Shown piece after piece: positions 1-8,550 of a stretch of DNA of 33,117 nucleotides. Source of the DNA: Candidatus Parvarchaeota archaeon (lineage in GTDB: Archaea > Nanobdellota > Nanobdellia > WJKC01). Both the position numbers and the translations under genes were made by a program. A model generated the notes under the pieces. The model did no database searches and was not told the DNA's origin. It saw only the letters and a program-made list of their open reading frames with translations. Location: assembly GCA_017608505.1 (NCBI GenBank), contig JAFCFT010000012.1, forward strand, positions 1 through 33,117. Direction: 5' to 3'. Each line of letters starts with the position of its first letter. Position 1 is the stretch's first letter.

Positions 1-30
1 TCATAGACTTTTTAATAAAAATTCTGACTT

Positions 31-672
31 TTAAATCTTGCCAAACTTTCCAGTCAAAGGCACAAAAGCAAAAAACCCTAAGAATTCCTTTTCAAATTTT
101 CTGTCTCTTTTCTTTAAAAGCGTCATTTCTTGATTAAAGCCTGCGCCTAAGGGAACAATGAGCTTGCCCCCTTCTTTCAACTGCTCTTTTAATGGGTCTG
201 GAATTTTTGGCGCTGCGCACGTAATAATTATTTTATCAAAAGGGGCTTTTTCTGGCAGGCCTTCTCCGCCATCTTTATGGTAAATGTTGACGTCGTATCC
301 TGCATTAAGCAGATTGTTTTTAGCAAATTCATAAACTTCTTTTACAATTTCAATTGTATGCACTTCTTTTGAAAGCTCTCTTAGTATCGCAGACTGGTAT
401 CCAGAACCAGACCCAATCTCCAAGACCTTGCCGCTTTTTTTAGGATTTATAGCTTCTGTCATTATAGCTACTGTCGTTGGCTGGCTGATTGTTTGCCCGC
501 CGACTATTGGAAGCGGTTCATCAACATAAGCGTATTTTTTGTATTGAGGAAGCACAAAATCCTCTCTTTTAACTTTGCGAAAAGCCTCTATAATAGAGGG
601 TGTTTTTAATACGCCAGACGCGACTAAGTAGTCCACTAACTTGTTTCTTTGCTCTGAAAAGTCTTGCATCAT
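31..672 (-). CDS. pcm: Protein-L-isoaspartate O-methyltransferase
   Basis: Cytosolic repair enzyme that methylates isoaspartyl residues in aged proteins using S-adenosylmethionine. The 213-residue product has the family layout: an N-terminal segment with VGGQTISQP (the substrate-binding signature), the SAM-binding motif VLEIGSGSGYQ near residues 83-93, an acidic residue after the second strand (IEIV), and the GGKLIVPLG strand towards the C-terminus. Length is normal for archaeal Pcm. Two consecutive ATG codons (672 and 669) could start it. It is transcribed leftwards away from the longin-like gene at 873. Directly upstream on the same strand lies a remnant resembling the end of glyA. The assignment is secure. 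Confidence 0.95.
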   Translation of the reverse strand: MMQDFSEQRNKLVDYLVASGVLKTPSIIEAFRKVKREDFVLPQYKKYAYVDEPLPIVGGQTISQPTTVAIMTEAINPKKSGKVLEIGSGSGYQSAILRELSKEVHTIEIVKEVYEFAKNNLLNAGYDVNIYHKDGGEGLPEKAPFDKIIITCAAPKIPDPLKEQLKEGGKLIVPLGAGFNQEMTLLKKRDRKFEKEFLGFFAFVPLTGKFGKI

Positions 673-678
673 ATTTTT

Positions 679-840
679 TCAAACCAAATAATAAGGGAAT
701 CTTGCAGCCAAACCTATAACTTCTTTTTTAATTTTAGTCAACAGCTCCTTGTTTTCTGCTTTAATCAGTCTATCATTAAGTTTTTCTCCCGCTTTTCATT
801 TAGTTTGTAGCTCTGAGATATTATTTTTTTCAATAAACCT
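679..840 (-). pseudogene. Remnant resembling the C-terminus of serine hydroxymethyltransferase (glyA)
   Basis: The minus strand between pcm and the gene at 873 reads as a protein-like tail of about 38 codons ending at a TGA at 679-681. It contains LIKAENKELL and EVIGLAARFPYY. The C-terminal helix of archaeal serine hydroxymethyltransferases has the form E(V)xxLCxRFPxY, and this tail fits it. An in-frame stop lies immediately upstream and there is no room for the remaining 380 or so residues, so this is a leftover of a deleted gene. Identification rests on one short motif, so confidence is low. Confidence 0.35.
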
Positions 841-872
841 TATAATACATTTTTTCCTATATAATTTTTCCT

Positions 873-1313
873 ATGATAAAAGGCGTATTAATATATGATT
901 CAAAACGGGGCATGAGCATATATCACAACAACCCTACAAACGATATAAGGATAAATCACTACTTGCTTGCGGCGTTCATCCATTCAATACGCGCTATTGA
1001 AAAATTAGATAATCCTCTAATTAAGAATAACATAAACAATCTCCCTCTTGAACAATTTCTCATATCATTTAATGAAAATGGATCCCTTGAAATAATTGAC
1101 ACAACAGGCAAACATAATAAAATTATATTTCATGACTACAAAGATTATTCAGGCGTTTTTAGCGTTGATGAAAAGGTAGATAAATCTTTAACAAACGAAT
1201 TATTTAAATCAATTGCAAATGAAATTGACAAGGAATACAACGCATATACTGGAATAAAACCAGAGTTAAGAAAAAAACTAGATGACATGATTTTATCGTA
1301 TTGCATGCGATAA
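873..1313 (+). CDS. Longin/roadblock-like domain protein
   Basis: 146 residues. The order of elements fits the longin-like (profilin-like) fold: a starting beta strand KGVLIYDSKRGMSIY, a long helix (LLAAFIHSIRAIEKL), strands ISFNENGSLEIIDTTG and KIIFHDYKDYSGVFSVDE, and a C-terminal helix LTNELFKSIANEIDKEY. Such domains in archaea are platforms for small GTPases or sensors. No catalytic motif is visible. A TATA-like stretch (TTATAATAC, about 840-848) lies some 30 bases before the ATG, which fits a leaderless transcript. The gene starts a rightward run with two small membrane proteins. A second protein with a similar N-terminus lies at 21829. The fold assignment is by pattern only. Confidence 0.55.
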   Translation: MIKGVLIYDSKRGMSIYHNNPTNDIRINHYLLAAFIHSIRAIEKLDNPLIKNNINNLPLEQFLISFNENGSLEIIDTTGKHNKIIFHDYKDYSGVFSVDEKVDKSLTNELFKSIANEIDKEYNAYTGIKPELRKKLDDMILSYCMR

Positions 1314-1345
1314 TCTTATAAGTATTTATATAATAATCTCTAAAG

Positions 1346-1531
1346 ATGATTAAAGAGTTTCTCAATGATTTAAAGCACTTGATGGGTCTAGGCGGCTTTC
1401 TCTTTATAGCAGGCCTTTTGCTCCAGGACGCGACACTGTTTCTTATTGGCTTTTGGTTTGTAGGATTCACATTTATTGTAGACCACGGCACAAGAAAGGC
1501 CTATGAACGCGCAAAATCAAAAAATATTTAA
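1346..1531 (+). CDS. Small two-helix membrane protein
   Basis: 61 residues of unknown function. After a charged N-terminus (MIKEFLNDLKHL) there are two closely spaced hydrophobic helices, roughly residues 14-27 and 30-46, separated by QDA, then a basic tail TRKAYERAKSKNI likely to lie in the cytosol. A TATA-like TTTATATAA at about 1325-1333 is close upstream. It sits between the longin-like gene and a larger membrane protein on the same strand with short spacers, so the three may be co-transcribed. A longer reading frame on the opposite strand is rejected because this frame has a clear membrane-protein pattern and a proper start. Confidence 0.6.
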   Translation: MIKEFLNDLKHLMGLGGFLFIAGLLLQDATLFLIGFWFVGFTFIVDHGTRKAYERAKSKNI

Positions 1532-1552
1532 GAAAATGCAAGAACAATAAAT

Positions 1553-2014
1553 ATGATGATTGAATACGCAACATTTTTTCTCGCAATACTTATACCAAAT
1601 ATTTTAAGGCAACTTGTTTATTTGCGCGCTTGCAAAAAAAGCAGATCATACGGATTCATAGTAAGCAACGAAACAAGACGTATGCTTGAAAAAGGCTGGC
1701 TTCCATGGGCAGGGATTCTTGAAGAAATCTTTTTTGCAACTTTATGGACTTTCTTTTGGTTTGTAATAAAATGGGAATGGCTTGCCTTTGGATGGGTAAG
1801 CGATGCTTTGCTTGACTGCGCAATCGCATATTCTTATGCGCATGGCAAAAGAAAACCTAAAATTTTGTTTGCAGGAACACGCGGCTCTTTTTTTGTAAGA
1901 GAGATATTACTTCCTTATTTAATAATAGGTCCTGCTTTGTGGATTTTAGGGCTTAATATATATGCGTACGTTGCTGCATCAACAATTATATGCATTGCAT
2001 TGCTTAAGGTGTGA
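1553..2014 (+). CDS. Integral membrane protein of unknown function
   Basis: 153 residues with about four hydrophobic segments: residues 3-20 (YATFFLAILIPNILRQL), 55-75 (GILEEIFFATLWTFFWFVI), a central WLAFGWVSDALLDCAIAY, and a C-terminal pair around LLPYLIIGPALWILGLNIY and AYVAASTIICIALL. Basic loops (RACKKSRS, HGKRKPK) suggest the cytosolic faces. Two adjacent ATG codons (1553 and 1556) can start it. The next gene begins three bases after its stop, so the two are probably co-transcribed. I do not recognise a family. Confidence 0.65.
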   Translation: MMIEYATFFLAILIPNILRQLVYLRACKKSRSYGFIVSNETRRMLEKGWLPWAGILEEIFFATLWTFFWFVIKWEWLAFGWVSDALLDCAIAYSYAHGKRKPKILFAGTRGSFFVREILLPYLIIGPALWILGLNIYAYVAASTIICIALLKV

Positions 2015-2017
2015 AAT

Positions 2018-2332
2018 ATGGGTCTGCAAGAGTTCTTTAAGGAAGAATACTTTAACAGCCTTGACTTTGAAATTAAAAAAGAAAAATTCATGTTGCTTAA
2101 AAATTGGATTAATAAGGGTTTTCTTGACAACGAACTGCTTAACATATACAACAAAATAAAAGTAGACTTCGGCATGCAAGTGCAACCTCCAATCAATACA
2201 ATGCTTGAATACTCCTTGCAAGTAAATCAGCTTTTAAAACTTGAGATAATAAAAGGCTTCAAAGACGATGCAAAAAATTCGCGCATATATTACTATCCTG
2301 CAAAAGATTACTTTAGAATAATTGTTAAGTAA
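2018..2332 (+). CDS. Hypothetical small soluble protein
   Basis: 104 residues, no recognised family. It is charged and mostly helical (MGLQEFFKEEYFNSLDFEIKK at the start) and ends with alternating charged and aromatic residues (SRIYYYPAKDYFRIIV) that could be a beta hairpin, as in a winged-helix wing. That is a weak guess. The ATG lies three bases after the stop of the preceding membrane protein, which supports translation as the last gene of this run. Alternative frames through the same bases lack good starts and composition. Confidence 0.55.
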   Translation: MGLQEFFKEEYFNSLDFEIKKEKFMLLKNWINKGFLDNELLNIYNKIKVDFGMQVQPPINTMLEYSLQVNQLLKLEIIKGFKDDAKNSRIYYYPAKDYFRIIVK

Positions 2333-2367
2333 AAATTTTTAAATAAAGCGCAATATTCTATACACAC

Positions 2368-2913
2368 ATGAGGTCTTTATACGAACCAGGAGAGGATACA
2401 GAACTTTTAATAACTCAAGTTGAAAAGCTTGCTTACGGAGATGTTCTTGACATGGGCACTGGCACAGGCATGCTTGTAAAAGCTGCGCTTAAAAACAAAA
2501 ACGTAAAAAGCGTTACTGGAGCAGACATAAACCCATATGCAGTTGAGTACTGCAAAAAAACAATCAAGGGCGCCAAGTTCGTGCAATCGGACCTTTTTGA
2601 AAACATCAAAGGCAAATTTGACGTAATTACATTTAATCCGCCGTATCTGCCTGAAGAAAAAAAAGAAGATTTAGAAACTGCCTTAATGACATCAGGAGGA
2701 TACAAAGGCTACGAACTTCTAATAAAGTTCTTAAAGCAGGCAAAAGAGCACTTAAAAAAAGACGGATTTATACTTACTGTTTTTAGCACCCTAACAGGGC
2801 CTGAAGAAGTCTTTAAGGAGGCAAAAGAATTAGGATATGACGCAGAAATTCTAGACTCTAAAAAATTATTTTTTGAAAAGTTGTATTGCGTGAAATTTAA
2901 ATTAGCTCATTAA
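2368..2913 (+). CDS. HemK/Mtq2-like class I methyltransferase (probable release-factor glutamine methylase)
   Basis: 181 residues. The SAM-binding loop is VLDMGTGTGML (about residues 26-36), the acidic residue that binds ribose is in VTGADINPYA, and the catalytic signature NPPYLP lies near residue 92. The N-terminal YEPGEDTELL matches the short HemK2/Mtq2 family, which lacks the extra N-terminal domain of bacterial PrmC. Archaeal and eukaryotic members methylate the GGQ glutamine of release factor 1, and some have been given other substrates. Its 3' end overlaps the convergent ATP-grasp gene by 17 bases. The class is certain and the substrate is inferred. Confidence 0.88.
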   Translation: MRSLYEPGEDTELLITQVEKLAYGDVLDMGTGTGMLVKAALKNKNVKSVTGADINPYAVEYCKKTIKGAKFVQSDLFENIKGKFDVITFNPPYLPEEKKEDLETALMTSGGYKGYELLIKFLKQAKEHLKKDGFILTVFSTLTGPEEVFKEAKELGYDAEILDSKKLFFEKLYCVKFKLAH

Positions 2914-4105
2914 TTATTGTGCGAACATCATTAAATATTAATCTTAACTTTTTCTCTTGTTTATCATTTAATTCATAACCGCTGTCTTTTAATGCGCCCA
3001 AAATTTCAATAGCATAATTATTAACCCCGCTAACGCTTGCTGACTTAACACCAGGCATAGCATTTAGTTCGAGTACGTAAGGGTACACTTCTTTACCTTT
3101 TAATTTGATAGCATATGGATTGTCTGTTTCTTGGCTGGTTTTTGACCATAACACATCCACGCCAGTAACATTGATGTCAGGAAAACATTTGCAGGCCTCA
3201 ATAGATAATTCTTCTGATTTAACAATGCCTTCTTCTCCTAACAAATTATACAAATCCGTGTAATCCCCTTCAATATTTTCATTAGCTGAAATATTAGTAA
3301 TTAACTCATTATTGCTTATTCTTACTAGTTGCGCTGTTACGCCTTTATTGTATTTAGGATATACTAACAGCTCCCTAATGTCAAAAATCTTTAATTGTTT
3401 TTCATGCACAAGCCTTAGTGGCTCAATCCAATTTTGCACAACAACACCAGTTTTTAACAGCTCGTCAAGGAACTTAACCAGTCTTTTCTTATTAATAATT
3501 AAATTTGTAACATTATTAGTCACCTTTAAATAATTGCTTTTCATAACTGATTTTTTAGTATATGTTGTACTAATTAAATAAGAATTATTTGCATTTTTAA
3601 TTCGTGTTATTCCCCTTCCAATACTGCCACTGCAAGGTTTAATGCATATGGGCCTGTCTTTTATTATTTCAATTAACTCATCAAGACTAATATCATTGTA
3701 CAAAGTTGGATGCGGTATGCCATTTTTAATGAGTATTTCGCCGTGAATTTTTTTATTTCTTAGTTCAAGTATCCCTTCAGGCCCGTTTACATATGTAACG
3801 TTTCCATACTCTTTTTTAATTCTAGAAACTATTGTGCGAATACCTTTTTTTAATTCATTATAAAAGCTTTTTCCAAAATAGTTATCTTCTGGCGTCTTTC
3901 TAAGCAACTTTACAATTATGTTGTCTGAAGCAGGATCAGGCAGAGGCGTTTCCATATCTTGAAATGAGTTAAGATGCGCAACTTTAAAATCAATTTTTGA
4001 TTCAGGAAATTCTATGTTGTGCGCTTTTATATTATAATTTAATCCTTTAAGCTTTCTTATTTTTAAACTATCAACTACTAAAATATAAGATGCCACGTAA
4101 TTCAT
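2897..4105 (-). CDS. ATP-grasp ligase (RimK-like)
   Basis: 402 residues. An N-terminal region of about 130 residues (pre-ATP-grasp type) is followed by an ATP-grasp domain: HGEILIKNGIPHP (start of the central helix and strand), ICIKPCSGSIGRGI (nucleotide-binding lysine and glycine loop), FDIRELLV (aspartate and arginine of the active site) and YVLELNAMPG (metal-binding glutamate and asparagine). These enzymes join a carboxyl group to an amine through an acyl phosphate. The substrate cannot be read from sequence; protein- or peptide-modifying ligases of the RimK type are closest in pattern. It stands alone on the minus strand, overlapping the HemK-like gene tail to tail. Codon use is very AT-rich. 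Confidence 0.8.
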   Translation of the reverse strand: MNYVASYILVVDSLKIRKLKGLNYNIKAHNIEFPESKIDFKVAHLNSFQDMETPLPDPASDNIIVKLLRKTPEDNYFGKSFYNELKKGIRTIVSRIKKEYGNVTYVNGPEGILELRNKKIHGEILIKNGIPHPTLYNDISLDELIEIIKDRPICIKPCSGSIGRGITRIKNANNSYLISTTYTKKSVMKSNYLKVTNNVTNLIINKKRLVKFLDELLKTGVVVQNWIEPLRLVHEKQLKIFDIRELLVYPKYNKGVTAQLVRISNNELITNISANENIEGDYTDLYNLLGEEGIVKSEELSIEACKCFPDINVTGVDVLWSKTSQETDNPYAIKLKGKEVYPYVLELNAMPGVKSASVSGVNNYAIEILGALKDSGYELNDKQEKKLRLIFNDVRTIINELI

Positions 4106-4165
4106 CGTATTATTGTCTCGCTACTTTTTAATAAATTTTTATATAATTCATGCATTACTTTTATC

Positions 4166-4870
4166 ATGCTTATTATTGATTTTCATGTGCACTTGGGGTA
4201 TGCAGTTAGTAATGCTAAAAGCACTGAAAAAGGAATTCTTCGCTCACTTAAAGACGCAGGCGTTAGCAAGGCTGTGGTCTTTCCAACCAAAAGCATAAAT
4301 CGCAGTTATCAATATAGAACATTAAATAAAAAAGTTATGGCCTTTTATGAAGCAAACCCAGATCTAATAATCCCTTTTATAAGACTTAAACCAGGTTTTA
4401 CTCAAAATGAGTTAGAAGCTTACGACAATATTAAAGGCGTTAAAATTCATTTAAGTAGTGATGGTTGGACTATGGATAAATTTCGCAAAGCACTATTAAT
4501 TCTTAAAAATACAAACTTACTTGTTTTATTTCATTCAACTAGCGACTTGATTAAAAAAGTAACCCCTATAATAAAAGAATTTAATTCGATTAAATTCATT
4601 GCAGCGCATGGAACAAGAAATAAAAATTATTTAGATGCATTTAAAACATGCGCTAATCTTTATCTTGATACTTCTATTCGAACTAGCCCGTTCGCGTTGA
4701 AGATCTTAGCAAACATTGATGAGGATAGGATTCTTTTTGGAAGCGATTACCCATTTTCAACACCTAAGATAGAACGTTTAAAAATCGAGCTAACGCCTGA
4801 AGAATATCTTGCACCTCTCCAGAAAGAAAAAATATTAGGTCTTAATGCAAAAAAATTATTAAACATTTAG
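4166..4870 (+). CDS. Metal-dependent amidohydrolase (amidohydrolase-2 type)
   Basis: 234 residues with the TIM-barrel metal ligands in order: IDFHVHLG (HxH of strand 1), VKIHLSS, VLFHST (histidine, about residue 127), FIAAHG (histidine) and ILFGSDYPF (catalytic aspartate). This fits the decarboxylase/lactonase-like amidohydrolase-2 family. The protein is about 50 residues shorter than the second family member in this window (8547-9389). The next gene, a low-molecular-weight phosphatase, starts 17 bases downstream, so the two are probably co-transcribed. Substrate unknown. Confidence 0.8.
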   Translation: MLIIDFHVHLGYAVSNAKSTEKGILRSLKDAGVSKAVVFPTKSINRSYQYRTLNKKVMAFYEANPDLIIPFIRLKPGFTQNELEAYDNIKGVKIHLSSDGWTMDKFRKALLILKNTNLLVLFHSTSDLIKKVTPIIKEFNSIKFIAAHGTRNKNYLDAFKTCANLYLDTSIRTSPFALKILANIDEDRILFGSDYPFSTPKIERLKIELTPEEYLAPLQKEKILGLNAKKLLNI

Positions 4871-4887
4871 ACATACTATACTCTAAT

Positions 4888-5352
4888 ATGAAACTCTTAT
4901 TTGTGTGCACAGGAAACATTTTTAGAAGCATGACTGCTGAATACTGCCTTAAAGACTATATTAACAAGCACAACATACAAGGAATTGAGGTTTCATCAGC
5001 AGGCACTTGCAACATATATTATGAAGTGCTTCCTGAAGTTATTCGAGCATTAAAAACATACAATATCGACGTATCCAACCATAGGCAGACTTTTGTAACG
5101 CGCGGATTGTTAGAAAAACAAGACTTAATAGTCGCCATGTCAAAAGAGCATCAAAAAGAGCTGGAAGAAAAACATGGTATTAACTCAAAGCTTTACAATG
5201 AGTTGTGCTATGGAGTAAAAACATCAATACCAGATGTAATTGACGTGCTTCCTGACTGGGAGCAAAACAGGAAAGCAGCAGAAAAATACATAAAAAGCGT
5301 TATCAAATACATTTATAATTCAACGCCGCTGCTTGTTAAAAATATCATATAA
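4888..5352 (+). CDS. Low-molecular-weight protein-tyrosine phosphatase family protein
   Basis: 154 residues. The N-terminus carries the CX5R phosphate-binding loop, VCTGNIFRSM, with the nucleophile at Cys7 and Arg13. SSAGT and the SNHRQTF segment follow as in the family. An acidic residue for general-acid catalysis is expected near the C-terminal third; DVIDVLPDW at about 115-123 supplies candidates, though the usual DP pair is not present. Members dephosphorylate tyrosine or reduce arsenate; nothing here (no extra cysteine pair typical of ArsC) favours arsenate. The 3' end overlaps a decayed frame on the opposite strand. Confidence 0.85.
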   Translation: MKLLFVCTGNIFRSMTAEYCLKDYINKHNIQGIEVSSAGTCNIYYEVLPEVIRALKTYNIDVSNHRQTFVTRGLLEKQDLIVAMSKEHQKELEEKHGINSKLYNELCYGVKTSIPDVIDVLPDWEQNRKAAEKYIKSVIKYIYNSTPLLVKNII

Positions 5353-5713
5353 GTCTTTTCTCTTCATGCTTGCCAGTTTCATCACCATCTTACTTCCTTG
5401 CATTGGCCAGCCATCCACTTTTATATCCTCCTCATTTAGACCCATGTAACATATCTTTGCGCTCCAAAAATCAGCGCTTCATACAAAAACTCTCTTTCAT
5501 ATTTTAAAAATTGAAGTAGTTTTAAGCCTTTTATAATATAATATGAATATTTACCTATTCCCAACATTCCTTTAGCAAAAATTTGCCCTTATTTGTTGTT
5601 ATAATATATGCTGGCTGAACATTACTTGGCCTATTGATGCATTTGAAACTCACTAGCTTGCCAATATCGTAATGTTCCAATATATTCAAAATATCATATT
5701 TTTTTAATTTCAT
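5320..5713 (-). pseudogene. Decayed genes: aminoglycoside/homoserine-kinase-like N-terminus and an unidentified C-terminal part
   Basis: This fills the 412-base gap between the phosphatase and the glycosyltransferase. Reading leftwards, an ATG at 5713 opens 52 codons (ILEHYDIGKLVSF, then YIITTNKGKFLLK) ending at a stop at 5555. The pattern resembles the first strands of the aminoglycoside phosphotransferase/type II homoserine kinase fold. A shifted frame then continues with LLQFLKYEREFLYEALIFGA, and another shift gives GLNEEDIKVDGWPMQGSK through KDLYDIFNKQRR, ending at 5320 inside the phosphatase gene. At least two frameshifts are needed, so nothing functional is made. Whether the pieces come from one gene or two is unclear. 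Confidence 0.5.
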
Positions 5714-5764
5714 TTTTATTATGTATGCATTAATATTATAAATTCTCTGCGCAGATGATTACAT

Positions 5765-6856
5765 ATGAAACTCATTGTTTGCTCCCCAATGCAGTTGCCA
5801 GCGCTTAATGGCACGACTATTTATGCAGAACAATTAAGAAAGTATTTTAATGCCAAAGTCGTGGCGTCAAATGCGCTTGACTGGAAAGCTGTGTATAAAA
5901 AAGGGAAAAAAGGCAAGGGGCATAGCATCATTTACAATCCTTTATTTAAAAATTCAAAAATATTTGTAAAAGCTGAGCGGGCAACTAGAAAACTGCCATT
6001 ATTAAATTCAACAATTCACGGGCCAGTGGCGCCAGGCATGCTGCCAAAACTTCTAAGCATGAACTGGGATGTAATCTACTCTTTGACGCTCCCCTTTTTT
6101 AATAATTACATAGCATTGTGGAGTGCGAAAATCCTCAAAAGGAAATGCGTAATTACCCCTTTTTACATTAAAGGGGCTGTGCCAGACTCGTATGCAAAAC
6201 TATTAAAAAAGTATGATTTGATTTTTGCTTGCACTAAATATGAAAAGCAATGTTTAGAAAAATTAGGGGTTAAAAATATAAAAATCAGTCCTATGTGCGT
6301 TGACCCAAAACCTTTTGAAAAAGCAGATGGCATAAGATTTAGAAAAAAGTACAAAATTAAAAGCAATGAAAAAATCGTGCTCTTTGTAGGCAATGCAAAT
6401 TATGAAAAAGGCGCGTATGCGTTGCTAAAAGCTGCAAAAAAAGTAAGTGCGCGTTTCGTGTTCTTGGGCTCTAGAACTCCGGGCTTCAGGGCGCGCGCAA
6501 AAGGCCTAAAAAATGTGCTGTTAGTAAATCCCCAGTTAAAGAATAAATACGACGCTTTTGCTGCATGCGATGTGTATGCAATGCCTTCAAGAATAGACGC
6601 TTTTGGAATTGCATATTTGGAAGCTTGGGCTGCTAAAAAGCCGGTTATTGCTGCAGACACACTGCAGGCAAAAGAAATTATAGAAGATGCCGGGCTTTTG
6701 GTAAGATTTAATGATGTTAAGTCTTTAACCAAGGCAATAAAAGAATCCTTTGGCAGAAGGAATTTGGGACTTAAAGGCTATAAAAAATTAATAAAAAATT
6801 ATACTGAAGAAAAAGTAATGAAAAAATTAAAGGGCATCATAACGAGTTTGTGCTGA
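5765..6856 (+). CDS. GT4-type glycosyltransferase
   Basis: 363 residues with the two-domain GT-B layout. The N-terminal acceptor half begins MKLIVCSPMQLPALNG. The C-terminal half has IVLFVGNANYEKG (start of the donor domain), FVFLGSR, a GT4-type DVYAMPSRIDAFGIAYLEAWA with the conserved EA glutamate, and KKPVIAADTLQAKEIIEDAGLL. These retaining enzymes transfer sugar from a nucleotide donor to lipids, glycans or polysaccharide on the cytosolic face. No other glycan cluster gene is adjacent, so the acceptor is unknown. Its 3' end overlaps the convergent TGS GTPase by 20 bases. Confidence 0.88.
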   Translation: MKLIVCSPMQLPALNGTTIYAEQLRKYFNAKVVASNALDWKAVYKKGKKGKGHSIIYNPLFKNSKIFVKAERATRKLPLLNSTIHGPVAPGMLPKLLSMNWDVIYSLTLPFFNNYIALWSAKILKRKCVITPFYIKGAVPDSYAKLLKKYDLIFACTKYEKQCLEKLGVKNIKISPMCVDPKPFEKADGIRFRKKYKIKSNEKIVLFVGNANYEKGAYALLKAAKKVSARFVFLGSRTPGFRARAKGLKNVLLVNPQLKNKYDAFAACDVYAMPSRIDAFGIAYLEAWAAKKPVIAADTLQAKEIIEDAGLLVRFNDVKSLTKAIKESFGRRNLGLKGYKKLIKNYTEEKVMKKLKGIITSLC

Positions 6857-7973
6857 CTATTTTTATTATGTCCCCATCTTTTAGCACATAATCTTTGCCC
6901 AACACTTTCTTTGTTTTAGCATCAATTGCTTTTATAAAATTGTCCCCAAGTTGAGTATGGATTTTGTACGCCAAGTCAAGCGCTGTTGCTTCTTTTTCAA
7001 GCAAGTAAGCATCTGGCAAAATGTTGCCTTTGCTGTCTGCCCACTTGTTTTCGTCTTGCACAGGATAGACGACTTTAAGTTTAAGCAAGTCAAAGACTGC
7101 AGAATTAATGCATTCTTGCACGCCTGTTGAATTATGCTTTTTAAAGAATGCCCTTATGTAGCTAAGGCCCTTTTTCTGCTGGTCGCTCATATCTTTTAAT
7201 TCTTTAAAAGCGCTGTTTCCAGGAACATACTTAATGAATCCTTTCTCGTGCGCCTCTCTTAAAGTTAGCTCTATTAAAGCGCTTGTTGGAATGACAACAT
7301 TGTTTTTAAAAGCTTGCTTTAATTTTTCATAATTCTTGACACTTTCATTACAATCTATTTTATTAGCAGCAATTAAGAATGGCTTTGAAAGCTCTCGCAA
7401 GCGTTTTGCAAACTCATCTATGCTTTTAAAGTCCTTTAATGCCTCTTTAATGTGGGCTTCATGAATGCCTAAGCCAGAAAGCTTTTCTGCAAGAAGTTTA
7501 GACGGCTTTGCATCTGTTCTTTTTTTTACAACTTCCCACTGTCTTTTTATGATTCCAAAAAACCACTTATCAATTTCCTCAAGAACAAATTTGACAGTTA
7601 CTGCAGGATCATGATTTTCTGCTGGCTCGCCTTCGCATCCTGTGCGTCCTGAAACGTCAACAACAACAATAAAAGCATCGGCAGTGCTTAAGTCATTCAT
7701 AAATTGATTGCCAAGGCCTCTGCCCTCAGAAGCGTGCGGGACCAAGCCTGCAACATCCAAAAGCTTCACAGGAATAAAGCGGTTGCCATTAATGCAATAT
7801 CCATGATTAGGGTTGCAATTTTCTTTAGGGCATTTAACTTTTACATAACCAATGCCTTCATTAGGCTTTATAGTTGTAAAAGGATGAGGTGCCACCTCAG
7901 CGCCAGCAAGGGTCATTGCATTAAACAGTGTGGACTTCCCCTGGTTCGGCGCGCCAACAATGCCTATTAACAT
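6837..7973 (-). CDS. Obg/YchF-like translation-associated GTPase with TGS domain
   Basis: 378 residues. G1 is GAPNQGKST at residues 7-15, G3 is LLDVAGLVP, and G4 is AANKIDC. The insert before G3 carries cysteines (VKCPKENCNPNHGYCING), typical of the archaeal branch of this family. The C-terminal TGS domain is seen as DLAYKIHTQLGDNFIKAI then VLKDGDIIKIVS. Relatives bind ribosomes or ribosome-bound factors and hydrolyse GTP or ATP. The first ATG at 7973 gives MLIGIVGAPNQ, right at the P-loop, as expected. It overlaps the glycosyltransferase at the 3' ends. No partner gene is adjacent. Confidence 0.9.
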   Translation of the reverse strand: MLIGIVGAPNQGKSTLFNAMTLAGAEVAPHPFTTIKPNEGIGYVKVKCPKENCNPNHGYCINGNRFIPVKLLDVAGLVPHASEGRGLGNQFMNDLSTADAFIVVVDVSGRTGCEGEPAENHDPAVTVKFVLEEIDKWFFGIIKRQWEVVKKRTDAKPSKLLAEKLSGLGIHEAHIKEALKDFKSIDEFAKRLRELSKPFLIAANKIDCNESVKNYEKLKQAFKNNVVIPTSALIELTLREAHEKGFIKYVPGNSAFKELKDMSDQQKKGLSYIRAFFKKHNSTGVQECINSAVFDLLKLKVVYPVQDENKWADSKGNILPDAYLLEKEATALDLAYKIHTQLGDNFIKAIDAKTKKVLGKDYVLKDGDIIKIVSTNSL

Positions 7974-8031
7974 CTAATGTGATGTACAAAGCATAAAATT
8001 ATATATATTGTGATAATTTTAAAGTTGAATA

Positions 8032-8550
8032 ATGAATGTAGCACTTTCTAAACTGCTTCTAAAATGGAAAAAGAAAGCAGATAGCATGCATCATCAAAAT
8101 AATGTACTAGAGGCAATACTTTATTATACACTAAATGATGTAAACAAAAGATTTCCTCCAAACAGAGAAAGTTTGTTTTATCGCCTTTCAAATGCAGTGA
8201 TTAAATACGTCGGCGGCACTCCAAGAAAAGTCTTAAAAGACCCTGATTCAAGAGGTTTTTGGTGGGAACGCAGACACAGAGACCACTTAGAAAAGGAATT
8301 AAAAAAGGCTGACTTTAAATTGCAACCATTAATTGAAAATGCAATACTTAAAATGACTGAGCAGATATGCAACGAAGAGCCGTTCTGCGGATTATACGCA
8401 TTTTACAGAGGCGTGCACAAACATTTAGATGAAAATTATTCACCTTCGTATGAGTACCTTTCGCACATTAAAAACAAAATTGTTCCAAGATTTAATGAAA
8501 AAGAACTAGAAAATATAAAAGGCATCGCAAGTTATTATTACGACATATGA
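8032..8550 (+). CDS. Hypothetical protein
   Basis: 172 residues, not recognised. It is basic and helical, with notable aromatic and histidine clusters: FWWERRHRDHLEKEL in the middle and CGLYAFYRGVHKHLDENY later. There is no signal peptide or membrane helix. Its last bases overlap the start of the next gene (ATGA at 8547-8550), so it is translationally coupled to the amidohydrolase and may act with it. A TATA-like TTATATATTG at about 8000-8009 fits transcription from just ahead of the ATG. Confidence 0.7.
   Translation: MNVALSKLLLKWKKKADSMHHQNNVLEAILYYTLNDVNKRFPPNRESLFYRLSNAVIKYVGGTPRKVLKDPDSRGFWWERRHRDHLEKELKKADFKLQPLIENAILKMTEQICNEEPFCGLYAFYRGVHKHLDENYSPSYEYLSHIKNKIVPRFNEKELENIKGIASYYYDI

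Noticed and set aside
1204..1491. Minus-strand 95-codon frame opposite the small membrane protein
   Set aside because: It overlaps two plus-strand genes with better starts and composition, and lacks any promoter or motif.
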